A DNA stretch of 64,000 nt from Acinetobacter terrae (GTDB taxonomy: Bacteria > Pseudomonadota > Gammaproteobacteria > Pseudomonadales > Moraxellaceae): positions 1 through 64,000 of the forward strand of contig NZ_JABERI010000026.1 of the NCBI RefSeq assembly GCF_013004375.1, written 5' to 3'. The notes beneath the pieces were generated by a model that did not search any database, was not told the DNA's origin, and saw only the letters and a program-made list of their open reading frames with translations. Of this stretch, positions 46,701-54,781 are shown piece after piece (the first letter of the stretch is position 1; each line of letters opens with the position of its first letter). Position numbers and translations under genes: made by a program.

Positions 46701-47543
46701 TTAGCCCCCTACTCGTGTTGCGTAAAAACGAGCAAGGCGTTCAAAGGCAGCCAATACGCTGTCCAAAACAAAGCCCGTGATGCCAATTAAAATGATGCCC
46801 ATGAAAATAATATCCATCTGCATCAATTGACGTCCCCAAACCATCAGGAAGCCAATCCCTTCACTGCTTGCCAGTAATTCCACAAACACCAAGGCTAACC
46901 ATGCTTGCATCACACCTTGACGTAAGCCACTAATAATGGCGGGTAGGCTTGCCGGTAAAATCACTTTGGAAAAAGTCTGAAATTTAGAGAATTGATAAAC
47001 CTGCGCCACTTCAAGCAAACGGTTCGGTACTTGTTGAATACCTTTAAAGGTTGCAATCAACACTGGAGAAACCACCGCAAGCGAGATCGCAACAATCTTC
47101 AAGGCTTCATCAATGCCCAAGAAAATCATTAACAGTGGAATCCAGCCAATGATCGGAAATTGCGTAAGCAAATGAATGCTCGGTAAAACAAAACTTTGCG
47201 CGCGTTGTGATAAAGCAAACCAGATCCCAAGGCTCAGTCCAAGACTGACACCGAGTAAGACGCTCCATAAAATACGCTTAGCACTGGTGGCAAAGTGAAA
47301 TTGCAAATCACCCGATTGCCACAGTTCAACGGTTGTGCTCCACACCAATTGCGGCGCAGGCAAAATTTGTTCTGGCAACCAGTGCTGCACTGTTGCCACA
47401 TACCAAACACCCAACAACAACACCGGTAGCAGTAGACCACAAGCCAATTGCAAGGTTACTTTTAGGTATTTCTTAAAAAATTCAAATGCACTACGGTAAC
47501 TTTGCCACTGTACCGAATGTGCGGTTACATTCGTAAGGCTCAT
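46701..47543 (-). CDS. Sulfonate-type ABC permease
   Basis: This 280-residue SsuC/TauC-family permease has EAA loop VAQVYQFSKFQTFSKVILPASLPAIISGLRQG. It overlaps the upstream MFS gene by 4 bp and is followed after 2 bp by another permease. With the binding protein at 48806-49861 it probably forms an importer whose ATPase is encoded elsewhere (40536-41363 or 43991-44824). Confidence 0.88.
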   Translation of the reverse strand: MSLTNVTAHSVQWQSYRSAFEFFKKYLKVTLQLACGLLLPVLLLGVWYVATVQHWLPEQILPAPQLVWSTTVELWQSGDLQFHFATSAKRILWSVLLGVSLGLSLGIWFALSQRAQSFVLPSIHLLTQFPIIGWIPLLMIFLGIDEALKIVAISLAVVSPVLIATFKGIQQVPNRLLEVAQVYQFSKFQTFSKVILPASLPAIISGLRQGVMQAWLALVFVELLASSEGIGFLMVWGRQLMQMDIIFMGIILIGITGFVLDSVLAAFERLARFYATRVGG

Positions 47544-48790
47544 GATTCTTGTCCTTCTGCTATATGTTTTAAATCATCAGGTTTTAAAAAAGAGAGAAAC
47601 GCCTGATCACGAGAGATCACTAAAATCAGTCCGATAAAGGCCAGACCGATTGGGAAAAATAAATTCTGTAAGCCGATGCTGGCACCGAAGGCTGCTCCTA
47701 AAAAGCCGCCAAACAAGCCACCTGCCGGACCAACTAAAGCCAAGATGGGTGAGATTTTTGCCATTGCGGTTTGTTCACCCACTTTGGCAAAGGACATAAA
47801 GTTGGCAATGTGCAACATGCCCAAACCGAGTCCTAACATCAGTGATGCTGGCCACATCCAAAAAGTGACTGAGGTAAAGGCTAAAATCAGTAATGAGCTA
47901 CTAATTAAGCTCAGTCCGATCCAGTAAAACTTCGGATAACCAATCAGTTCAGCCAAGCCACCCAATGTGAATAACGAACCGACAAAAACAATGCCTTGTG
48001 TCGTGAGTAACATTACCGCTACAGATTCAGACAGTGAGAAACTTTGAATGGCGATAACCACAATGAAAAAGCCAAAATAGCTATTCGCTACGCTGCTTAA
48101 AAACTCTAAAGCACAGACCATGCGCAGAGCTGTATGGGTTTTCAGTAATGCCAGTGGTGCAACCACATCACGCCATTGAAAGCTCGGTGCATTGGCTGCG
48201 GTTTGATGAATCTGCTGAAAGCAAAATGGCGCAAAAATCAGGGTTGCCAAAAATAACAACGCCACGCAGTAAAAGCTGCCACCATAACCAAACTGTTGAA
48301 TCAGTAATACCGTTAAAACAGGTGCGATGAGGAAAAAACCCATCATGTGAGAACCGCGGAACCAACCTGCTTTGGCCGGCCCAAGACGTTTTAAATTGCT
48401 CAGAAAAACGGTATTAATTGAGACAAAGCGCATCGGTAAAACAAAGCTCACCAATGCCGTCACAATGAGTAAATACCAAGCACTTTCCTGCAGCGGTGTC
48501 AGTGCATATAAAGCTGCACCAATCACACTGCCCATACTAAAAACTTTTAAGGAACCCAGGCGCTGCACCAAAACACCAATCGGCAGCGCCATAAACAAGA
48601 TACCGACACTTTGTGCTGCAGCAATCAATCCAAGCTGAAGCTCTGTCGCTTCAAGTTGCACGGCGTACAATGAAATCAAGATACGGGCAACCCCAACCCC
48701 TAAACCGGCGATAATCGTCAGCAGCACAAAACTGCTCATGAATTTCGCGGTTAAAGGGGTAGAGACAACATTTGTTTCAATCGGATTCAT
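47540..48790 (-). CDS. MFS transporter in the sulfur operon
   Basis: The 416-residue major-facilitator protein has twelve hydrophobic segments; PIGVLVQRLGSLK is the loop 2-3 signature. It sits inside an ABC importer operon, between binding-protein and permease genes and overlapping the latter by 4 bp, so it is co-expressed. It may import a further sulfur compound or export a desulfonation product such as sulfite or an aldehyde; this is inference. ATG at 48790 is chosen over a GTG two codons earlier because of AGGA spacing. Confidence 0.86.
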   Translation of the reverse strand: MNPIETNVVSTPLTAKFMSSFVLLTIIAGLGVGVARILISLYAVQLEATELQLGLIAAAQSVGILFMALPIGVLVQRLGSLKVFSMGSVIGAALYALTPLQESAWYLLIVTALVSFVLPMRFVSINTVFLSNLKRLGPAKAGWFRGSHMMGFFLIAPVLTVLLIQQFGYGGSFYCVALLFLATLIFAPFCFQQIHQTAANAPSFQWRDVVAPLALLKTHTALRMVCALEFLSSVANSYFGFFIVVIAIQSFSLSESVAVMLLTTQGIVFVGSLFTLGGLAELIGYPKFYWIGLSLISSSLLILAFTSVTFWMWPASLMLGLGLGMLHIANFMSFAKVGEQTAMAKISPILALVGPAGGLFGGFLGAAFGASIGLQNLFFPIGLAFIGLILVISRDQAFLSFLKPDDLKHIAEGQES

Positions 48791-48805
48791 GACCACATTC
48801 CTGAA

Positions 48806-49861
48806 TTATTTTGGCTGGCCATTGGCATTAAATGCACGCCAATAGTTCTGCAAATTCAGTTCTTTTAAAGCATTGTTTAAATACTTTGGTTCGTACCAGG
48901 TTTTGGTATCCACATCGCGGCGGATGAGTTTTGCATCTTTGGCAATTTTTAATGCGCTGTCGATTTGTGAACGATGAAATTCATCTAGCAATGGATTGGT
49001 ACGATCTTTTAGGTTCCAGCCATCCCAGGTTTTTTGATAGTCGACCAATGGAATACCGCTTTGTGACCAAAGCTTATATTGGGTGACACGGTTGGCTTCT
49101 TCCGAACTCCACTGTGCTTGTTTAATCAGTGTCGTGACGACACGTTGTGTCACTTCTGGGTATTGTTTTTCAAAACTTTCAGTTACCCAAAAATGTGCAA
49201 TCGGGGCAACTTTAGGATCTTTAATTTCAATTAAAGTTTTTGCGACTCCACGTGAAACCAAACTAAATGGTGAAGTAATCGCGGCATCAATATCACCTGT
49301 TGCTAGAGATGTACGCGCAGAATAACCATCTTGCGAAATCACGCGTAGGTCACGTTCGGTAAAGCCATATTTCGCCAAGACACGGTTAAAAACGATTTGT
49401 TGATTTGTACCTTTAAAAATTGAAAACTTCTTACCTTTTAGATCAGCAAAAGACTTAGCACTTGATCCAGCAGGAACCACCACATAGGTTGGACCAAAAC
49501 GACCGGTTGAGAACAAAACCTTAGTTTTAAGTCCAGTAGAACGACCCACCAATGAAGGTAAGTCACCATGTAAAGCAAAATCGACTTTACCGTTGGCTAA
49601 ACCTTCATTGGTTGCAGGGCCTGCACCTGGGAAGAATAACCACTTCACAGCAATGCCATCTTTCTTAAATTCTTGCTCTAATACACCGCGTAAATGCGCT
49701 GAAGCGACAAAGCTACCCCCTGTTTTAGGCTTACCACCTTCACCCGCACCTGACATAGAAATGCGGATTTCTTTGGGATTGGCTGCATGCAGTTGCAAGC
49801 TGAGTCCCAGTGCCGATAAGGCCAAGAATGTTGCGGCTATTTTTTTAGAAAAAAGTTTCAT
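48806..49861 (-). CDS. ABC periplasmic substrate-binding protein (SsuA-like)
   Basis: The 351-residue exported protein has a cleavable signal ending LHAA (about residue 27). It has the SsuA/NMT1 family layout with PGAGPATNEGLANGKVDFALHGDLP (about 80-104) and a second lobe from about 125. It is free in the periplasm, unlike the lipoprotein paralogue at 44846. As the first binding protein after the porin it is likely the main sulfonate receptor of the operon. Confidence 0.88.
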   Translation of the reverse strand: MKLFSKKIAATFLALSALGLSLQLHAANPKEIRISMSGAGEGGKPKTGGSFVASAHLRGVLEQEFKKDGIAVKWLFFPGAGPATNEGLANGKVDFALHGDLPSLVGRSTGLKTKVLFSTGRFGPTYVVVPAGSSAKSFADLKGKKFSIFKGTNQQIVFNRVLAKYGFTERDLRVISQDGYSARTSLATGDIDAAITSPFSLVSRGVAKTLIEIKDPKVAPIAHFWVTESFEKQYPEVTQRVVTTLIKQAQWSSEEANRVTQYKLWSQSGIPLVDYQKTWDGWNLKDRTNPLLDEFHRSQIDSALKIAKDAKLIRRDVDTKTWYEPKYLNNALKELNLQNYWRAFNANGQPK

Positions 49862-49893
49862 ATTTAACGGTCCTATAGAATTAAATGATTGAA

Positions 49894-51375
49894 TTAGAAT
49901 GTGTATTGGAATTGCGCTTGCAGTTCATTGGTGTCTTTCTGTGTCGCAGCCTCAATGTCATAGATGTAATGATTGAGCTGTAACTGGAATTTGGTGGTCT
50001 GGGCAAAAAACAGATTTAAACCTAGTGAATGAATGTCGTATTCACCGATGCGGCCACTCGCGGTATCTAAGTAATCTTTTTGATTTTTATTTGGGTTATA
50101 GCTGTCGTAACGGTAGTAACCTTGAATCGATTTCGGCCAGAAATCGTCAAATTTGGCATTGGATTTAATACTGTTATAGAACTGGTCACCCAAGGTATAG
50201 AACGCGGTAAAGGTATGCCCTTCTGCTTTGGCTTCTTTTACAGCAAGTGCAGTCGTGTCGATGTAATCAGTCTTGCCTTGTAGATATTCATACGTCACGC
50301 CAAACGGTGCGTGATTGTAATAGACGTCAAAACCAAGGCGGTCACGCTTTGCTTTATTGTCTAAAATACCAAGACTAGAAAGTTTGGCTTCACCTTTGAT
50401 ATAAGACGCGCCAACTTTGAATTCACGTAACCAACTTGCATAGTCCACAGGTAAGGTAAATGCCACACGACCAATATAATCTTTGCCGTTATTGTCATCG
50501 GTTTTGTTACTGCCATTACCGTTGGTCACACCAATCGCATATTCAAACAACGGCGCACGGTAGTTCGCACCGTAGTCGACAAATGGCTTTGCATCGCCAC
50601 GAACAATCAAGCCATTTTGACGGGTAAATAAACCCAAATAAGTTGGTGCGGTTGCTGTACTGATGGTTGGACGTAAATCTTCAGGTGACTGCACGTCTAG
50701 ACCAAATGGCAGCAATTGCTGACCTAAGGTTAGGTTTAATTTAGAGACCTCTGCGCCACCATTGGTCGACAGCACGTGATAGCGTAAGTAAGCATCGAGC
50801 AAGTTAAAGTTGCTGTTGTTGGTGCCGTCGTTACGCTTTGAATACCCAAAAGAGGCTTGGTAATCGAGGTTCTTTCCTTCGTTATAATCTTTAAATAAAT
50901 TACCGCGCACCCCAAGTAGTGCCGTACCGACATCAAAGGTTGATTTTGGCGTATTGGGTGCAGTGTTATTGTCTTGCACATTGGCACGCAGTTGCACCGT
51001 ACCGAATAAAGTCGTATCACGTGCTGACTTCACTGTTTGGCGTTCATACTGACGCGACTGATCATATTTATAGTTTTCTAAATCGGAACGTACACCTTCA
51101 ATATCATCTGAGGTTGCCGGTGTTGGACCAGCAGCCAATTCAGATCCTTCGGCATCTTCACTGCTATAACTGTCTACGCTGTCATTCACTGGTGCAACGA
51201 CAGCAGCTTTGGCTTGGGGTTGTGCTTCAACAGCATTTAAGCGTTGTTGAAGGGTTTCAATTTGTTGTTTCAAACTGCTCAGCTGCTGTTTTAAGTCAGC
51301 ATCACTGGCAAAACTCAATTGACTGGTTGCAGATAAAATCAATGCCACTGCAAGATTTAACGATGTTTTTTTCAT
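49894..51375 (-). CDS. Outer-membrane porin with N-terminal coiled coil (OprO/P or DcaP-like)
   Basis: The 493-residue protein has a signal peptide ending SFAS (about 24). A predicted trimerising coiled coil follows (about 26-55, LKQQLSSLKQQIETLQQRL), then a Ser/Glu/Ala linker. A beta-barrel from about 115 (TLFGTVQLRANVQ) reaches the terminal Phe (QAQFQYTF). This layout matches anion-selective porins of the OprO/OprP and DcaP type. It heads the sulfur operon, so it probably lets sulfonate or sulfate-ester anions through the outer membrane. The leader before it is long (355 nt from the sigma-54 promoter). Confidence 0.82.
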   Translation of the reverse strand: MKKTSLNLAVALILSATSQLSFASDADLKQQLSSLKQQIETLQQRLNAVEAQPQAKAAVVAPVNDSVDSYSSEDAEGSELAAGPTPATSDDIEGVRSDLENYKYDQSRQYERQTVKSARDTTLFGTVQLRANVQDNNTAPNTPKSTFDVGTALLGVRGNLFKDYNEGKNLDYQASFGYSKRNDGTNNSNFNLLDAYLRYHVLSTNGGAEVSKLNLTLGQQLLPFGLDVQSPEDLRPTISTATAPTYLGLFTRQNGLIVRGDAKPFVDYGANYRAPLFEYAIGVTNGNGSNKTDDNNGKDYIGRVAFTLPVDYASWLREFKVGASYIKGEAKLSSLGILDNKAKRDRLGFDVYYNHAPFGVTYEYLQGKTDYIDTTALAVKEAKAEGHTFTAFYTLGDQFYNSIKSNAKFDDFWPKSIQGYYRYDSYNPNKNQKDYLDTASGRIGEYDIHSLGLNLFFAQTTKFQLQLNHYIYDIEAATQKDTNELQAQFQYTF

Positions 51376-51741
51376 ACTCTAATTTCACTTCTTTTTTGTG
51401 CCCCAAAGCGCAAAGCTGCCCCAACCCCAAGCCAAGGACTTGAGGTAAATGTAGTGCGTGGGAAATACGGGTTATGCGGCCTGTTTGTTTTTCAGTTTTT
51501 CTTTATTTCCTGAAACGAACTTCGGATGATTCACGTGATTAATAATCAAGATCATCCAACAGCCATTTTTTTTAAATTAGTTTCTGTTAGCGACAGCATG
51601 TATAGCCACACATGGTCATGCACATCACTAAATGAGCTGAAGTCATGTTGGCTATACTCAAGCACTGCGGTTTTGCTTTTAAATGGTTTAAATTACGCAT
51701 AGGTTTTGGCCTATTCTTCATGTTTTCGTTCTTGTTATTTC
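51376..51741 (-). other. Long untranslated leader of the porin operon
   Basis: There is no ORF here that I would call. A 7-bp inverted repeat GGATGAT/ATCATCC (51524-51530 with 51551-51557) and a run of C/A-rich sequence near the start codon are the visible structures. If transcription begins at the sigma-54 site, this is a leader of about 355 nt, long enough to hold an RNA control element. No known riboswitch is recognised. Confidence 0.4.
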
Positions 51742-51757
51742 GCAACAACCATGCCAA
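51742..51757 (-). promoter_or_regulatory. Sigma-54 promoter of the porin-ABC sulfur operon
   Basis: On the minus strand TTGGCAT-GGTTG-TTGC has the GG and GC doublets at exactly the -24/-12 spacing and differs from consensus at one -24 base (T for C). It is the only such match in the 668-bp gap and faces the eight-gene operon. Locus-encoded activator at 41841-42938. Confidence 0.78.
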
Positions 51758-51798
51758 CTATATAAATTATTGTTTTAACGGAATTTATTAATTTTATT

Positions 51799-51849
51799 CC
51801 AACTAAACATGTTGGTTTTAACGCGGTATGTGTGTTGATATTTCAACAC
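51799..51849 (-). promoter_or_regulatory. Two inverted repeats at enhancer distance
   Basis: CCAAC-N7-GTTGG (51799-51815) and GTGTTGA-N4-TCAACAC (51832-51849) are perfect inverted repeats. They are centred about 77 and 110 bases upstream of the predicted sigma-54 start, and both are made of CAAC/GTTG halves. These are good candidates for binding sites of the sigma-54 activator. Confidence 0.6.
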
Positions 51850-52005
51850 TTGCTTATTTAAATTCAGCTGGTTTTTTTATTTTTATTTCTTATTTTTAGA
51901 TATAAGGCTACTTTTTCGAGTACCCGCTACAGCTCCAATTTATAAGCTAAAACTTAAGGAAAAATACTTTTGGGATATTCGAAAACCGCAATTTTAAGGC
52001 ATAAA

Positions 52006-52030
52006 AAAACCCGCCATTTGCGGGTTTTTA
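52006..52030 (-). terminator. Terminator of the SDR gene
   Basis: A 10-bp perfect stem (52006-52015 with 52021-52030) with a 5-nt loop is followed by a U run on the minus strand, 14 bases after the SDR stop. Confidence 0.92.
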
Positions 52031-52043
52031 AGCGCTTTTGGTT

Positions 52044-52892
52044 TTAAGCAGATTTCTTGCTTTTATTGCCTAATTTTGTAGCGAATGCCATGACACGCTG
52101 ATAACCGGTCGGCAAAATGCGCTGCATCAAATCAATGGCTTTGGCATCATTACCTATCAATAAACGGCGTTTATCTTTTTGCACCGCTTCAATGATTTGA
52201 CGTGCTGCTTCTTCTGGTGGGCAACGTAATAATTTATTAAAGGATTCTGCCGATTTTTCCGGATGCATACCTAAGCTTCGAATACTGTCATTCATCTTGG
52301 CTGCATTGGCAATATTGGTACGAATACCGCCTGGGTGAACACATAGCGCACTCACGCCACAATTTTCCATGTCCAGTTCCTGACGCAGTGATTCAGTGAA
52401 ACCACGTACCGCAAATTTGGTGGCATTATATGCAGACTGGGTCGGTTGTGCAGTTAAACCAAACAGACTGGAAATATTAATGATATGCCCTTCACCGGAC
52501 TTCTTGATTAAAGGTAAAAACTCTTTGGTGCCATAGACCACACCCCAGAAGTTAATATTCACAATCCATTCCAGTTCTTCGTAACTTGCCCCTTCAACGG
52601 TTGAACCCAGTGCAACCCCCGCATTGTTAAAAATCATGTTGACTGAACCGTGATTTTGCACGGTATCCGCAGCCCATTCTTTCATGGCATCACGGTCAGC
52701 CACATCCAGTTTTTGGGTGGTTACACGTACATGACTTTGTTTTACCAATTCAGCCGTTTGCGCTAAACCTTGTTCATTCACATCACTTAAGGACAAATGA
52801 CAACCTTGCTTTGCCAAAAGTACAGCCAATTGCTGACCAATACCTGAACCCGCACCGGTAATTGCTGCGACTTTATTTTTAAAATTTTTCAT
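52044..52892 (-). CDS. Short-chain dehydrogenase/reductase (SDR)
   Basis: The 282-residue oxidoreductase has the cofactor motif TGAGSGIG (about 13-20), NNAG (about 89-92), catalytic Ser in INISSLFG, and YNATK (about 155-159). Asp at the end of the second strand (SDVN) favours NAD(H). The substrate is unknown. Similar SDRs near TetR genes act on lipids or alcohols. It is divergent from the TetR gene and shares its operator, so repression by that protein is likely. Confidence 0.92.
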   Translation of the reverse strand: MKNFKNKVAAITGAGSGIGQQLAVLLAKQGCHLSLSDVNEQGLAQTAELVKQSHVRVTTQKLDVADRDAMKEWAADTVQNHGSVNMIFNNAGVALGSTVEGASYEELEWIVNINFWGVVYGTKEFLPLIKKSGEGHIINISSLFGLTAQPTQSAYNATKFAVRGFTESLRQELDMENCGVSALCVHPGGIRTNIANAAKMNDSIRSLGMHPEKSAESFNKLLRCPPEEAARQIIEAVQKDKRRLLIGNDAKAIDLMQRILPTGYQRVMAFATKLGNKSKKSA

Positions 52893-52988
52893 GACTCATC
52901 CTTATCCAATTTTTTCTGCACCATTCACCTAAACATCTCGATTGTTTTTCTGTGGTGATGATGTGCAGTTCATCCATCCAATATAATT

Positions 52989-53016
52989 TTGACAATACTC
53001 ATTGTCAATATAATAT
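52989..53016. promoter_or_regulatory. Shared operator and divergent promoters for SDR and tetR
   Basis: TTGACAAT and ATTGTCAA (52989-52996, 53001-53008) form a perfect 20-bp palindrome. Each half is itself a perfect -35 box: TTGACA with TAATAT (53011-53016) rightward at 16 bp, and TTGACA (53003-53008) with TATATT leftward at 17 bp. A dimer on this palindrome would block both promoters at once. Confidence 0.85.
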
Positions 53017-53125
53017 ATGATCAATAGCAAGATCAAAGACCATCTGGCCATTTTCAGCATAGGTCTGTGAATAAATTATTGTTAACATAGGGCAAAACCC
53101 AGATTTAATTCGGCACACCATATTT

Positions 53126-53836
53126 ATGACTGAACAACACGAAAATCTTGAAGAAAAACAAAATAAGCCGTCAAAAACCAAAGAACGTCAATTTAAAGGC
53201 CTGTCTTTAACTGAGCGCAAACAAGCACGTCGTGAAAAGCTGATTGAAGCGGGCATTGAAGCCTATGGCACGCATGGTTTTTTTGCGGTGACGGTAAAAG
53301 ATATTTGTAATGAAGCCAAACTGACTGAACGCTATTTCTATGAATCTTTTAAGAAAAGTGATGAGCTTTTTCAAACCATCTTTTTAAAATTAATCGATCA
53401 ATTGCAGCACAATGTCATGCAAGCCATCATGCAGGCATCGACCGATCCGCGAAAAATGATTGAATCCGGCTTAACGGCGTTACTCACTACATTAAAAGAT
53501 AATCCACGTATGGCACGGATTATTTATATCGATGCCATGCTGGTTCAGGAGCTGCATAATCAAGCCACTATTCATGAAACCATGTTGCGTTTTGACCGTA
53601 TGATTCATGCCTTTGTCATGTTAATGATGCCGCATATTGACCGTTCTGAACGTGAAATTTCTTTAGTCGCAACAGGTTTGAATGGCTATGTCACTCAAAT
53701 TGCGATTCGCTGGGTGGTCAGTGGCTTTAAACAATCGATGCAAGAGGTTTTATCGTCTTGTAGTATCGTTTTTCTATCTTTGCTCGATACTTTTTCAGAA
53801 AAAGAAAAAATAATGAAAAAAGAAAGTTCATCTTAA
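53126..53836 (+). CDS. TetR-family repressor
   Basis: The 236-residue protein has a charged N-terminal extension (about 1-30, rich in Glu and Lys) followed by the TetR helix-turn-helix (about 36-82: REKLIEAGIEAYGTHGFFAVTVKDICNEA then LTERYFYESF). A ligand domain occupies the rest. The extension is longer than in most TetR proteins. It is divergent from the SDR gene and very probably represses both through the palindrome at 52989-53008. The ligand is unknown; fatty-acid-like inducers are common for such pairs. Confidence 0.9.
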   Translation: MTEQHENLEEKQNKPSKTKERQFKGLSLTERKQARREKLIEAGIEAYGTHGFFAVTVKDICNEAKLTERYFYESFKKSDELFQTIFLKLIDQLQHNVMQAIMQASTDPRKMIESGLTALLTTLKDNPRMARIIYIDAMLVQELHNQATIHETMLRFDRMIHAFVMLMMPHIDRSEREISLVATGLNGYVTQIAIRWVVSGFKQSMQEVLSSCSIVFLSLLDTFSEKEKIMKKESSS

Positions 53837-53975
53837 TCTTTAGATTGAAATTCATACAATATGTTGAATTCATTATATTTAGATGACTGATTTATTTTAA
53901 ATTGTTCATTTTTCACTATAAAAATTGTCACATTTCTTTGCGAAAACTGGCCTATCGCCCTTTTCTGCAATGATA

Positions 53976-54009
53976 CTGTCATAATTAATCTTTGTAATAA
54001 GCCTGTCAT
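53976..54009 (+). promoter_or_regulatory. Pho-box-like half sites before phoB
   Basis: CTGTCATAA occurs twice (from 53976 and from 54003), exactly matching the PhoB half-site CTGTCAT with its A/T spacer. The distance between copies is 27 bp rather than a multiple of 11, and the partner half-sites are degenerate. Autoregulation of phoBR is the likely meaning. Confidence 0.5.
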
Positions 54010-54054
54010 AAATACAAAACGGTTCACCGTTAACATCAAATAGGATATTGCGTT

Positions 54055-54765
54055 GTGAAAGATGACTATATATTAATCGTCGATGACGAACTTCCCATTC
54101 GAGAGATGATTCACACATCTTTAGACATGGCAGGCTTTCAATGCTTACAGGCAGAAGATGCCAAACAAGCCCACCAAATGATCGTGGATCAACGCCCTGC
54201 GCTTATTTTACTAGATTGGATGTTACCGGGTGGTATCAGCGGGGTTGACCTGTGCCGCCGCTTAAAACGCGACGAGAGCTTAAATGAAATTCCAGTGATT
54301 ATGCTGACGGCACGTGGCGAAGAAGACCATAAAGTACAAGGTCTTGATGCGGGTGCAGACGACTATATGACCAAACCTTTCTCGACTCGAGAACTGGTTT
54401 CACGTATTAAAGCGGTATTACGTCGTGCCAATGCCTTAAGTGGTGAAAAAACCATTGATGCCAATGGTCTAATGCTTGATCCGGTCAGCCAGCGCGTCAG
54501 TTATGCTGATAATATTTTAGAGATGGGTCCCACAGAATACCGTTTATTGGCATTCTTCATGACTCATCCCGAACGTGCCTATACCCGTGCTCAATTGCTT
54601 GATCAGGTTTGGGGTGGTAACGTATATATTGAAGACCGTACCATTGACGTGCATATTCGCCGTTTACGTAAAGTGCTGGAACCTTTTGGGGTAGACCGCT
54701 ATATACAAACCGTTCGTGGCACAGGTTATCGTTTTTCGACCCGCGCGGATGTCGCTTTAGGTTAG
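54055..54765 (+). CDS. phoB: Phosphate response regulator PhoB
   Basis: The 236-residue OmpR-class regulator has a receiver domain (1-122) with the acidic pair Asp10/Asp11, phosphorylated Asp54 ([10 protein letters not shown]) and the conserved Thr and Lys ([14 protein letters not shown]). A winged helix follows (about 135-230: [26 protein letters not shown]) and binds Pho boxes. The start is GTG with TAGGAT nine bases upstream. phoR follows 16 bp later. It activates phosphate-starvation genes. Confidence 0.94.
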   Translation: MKDDYILIVDDELPIREMIHTSLDMAGFQCLQAEDAKQAHQMIVDQRPALILLDWMLPGGISGVDLCRRLKRDESLNEIPVIMLTARGEEDHKVQGLDAGADDYMTKPFSTRELVSRIKAVLRRANALSGEKTIDANGLMLDPVSQRVSYADNILEMGPTEYRLLAFFMTHPERAYTRAQLLDQVWGGNVYIEDRTIDVHIRRLRKVLEPFGVDRYIQTVRGTGYRFSTRADVALG

Positions 54766-54781
54766 TCGTTTTTTAGGTAAA

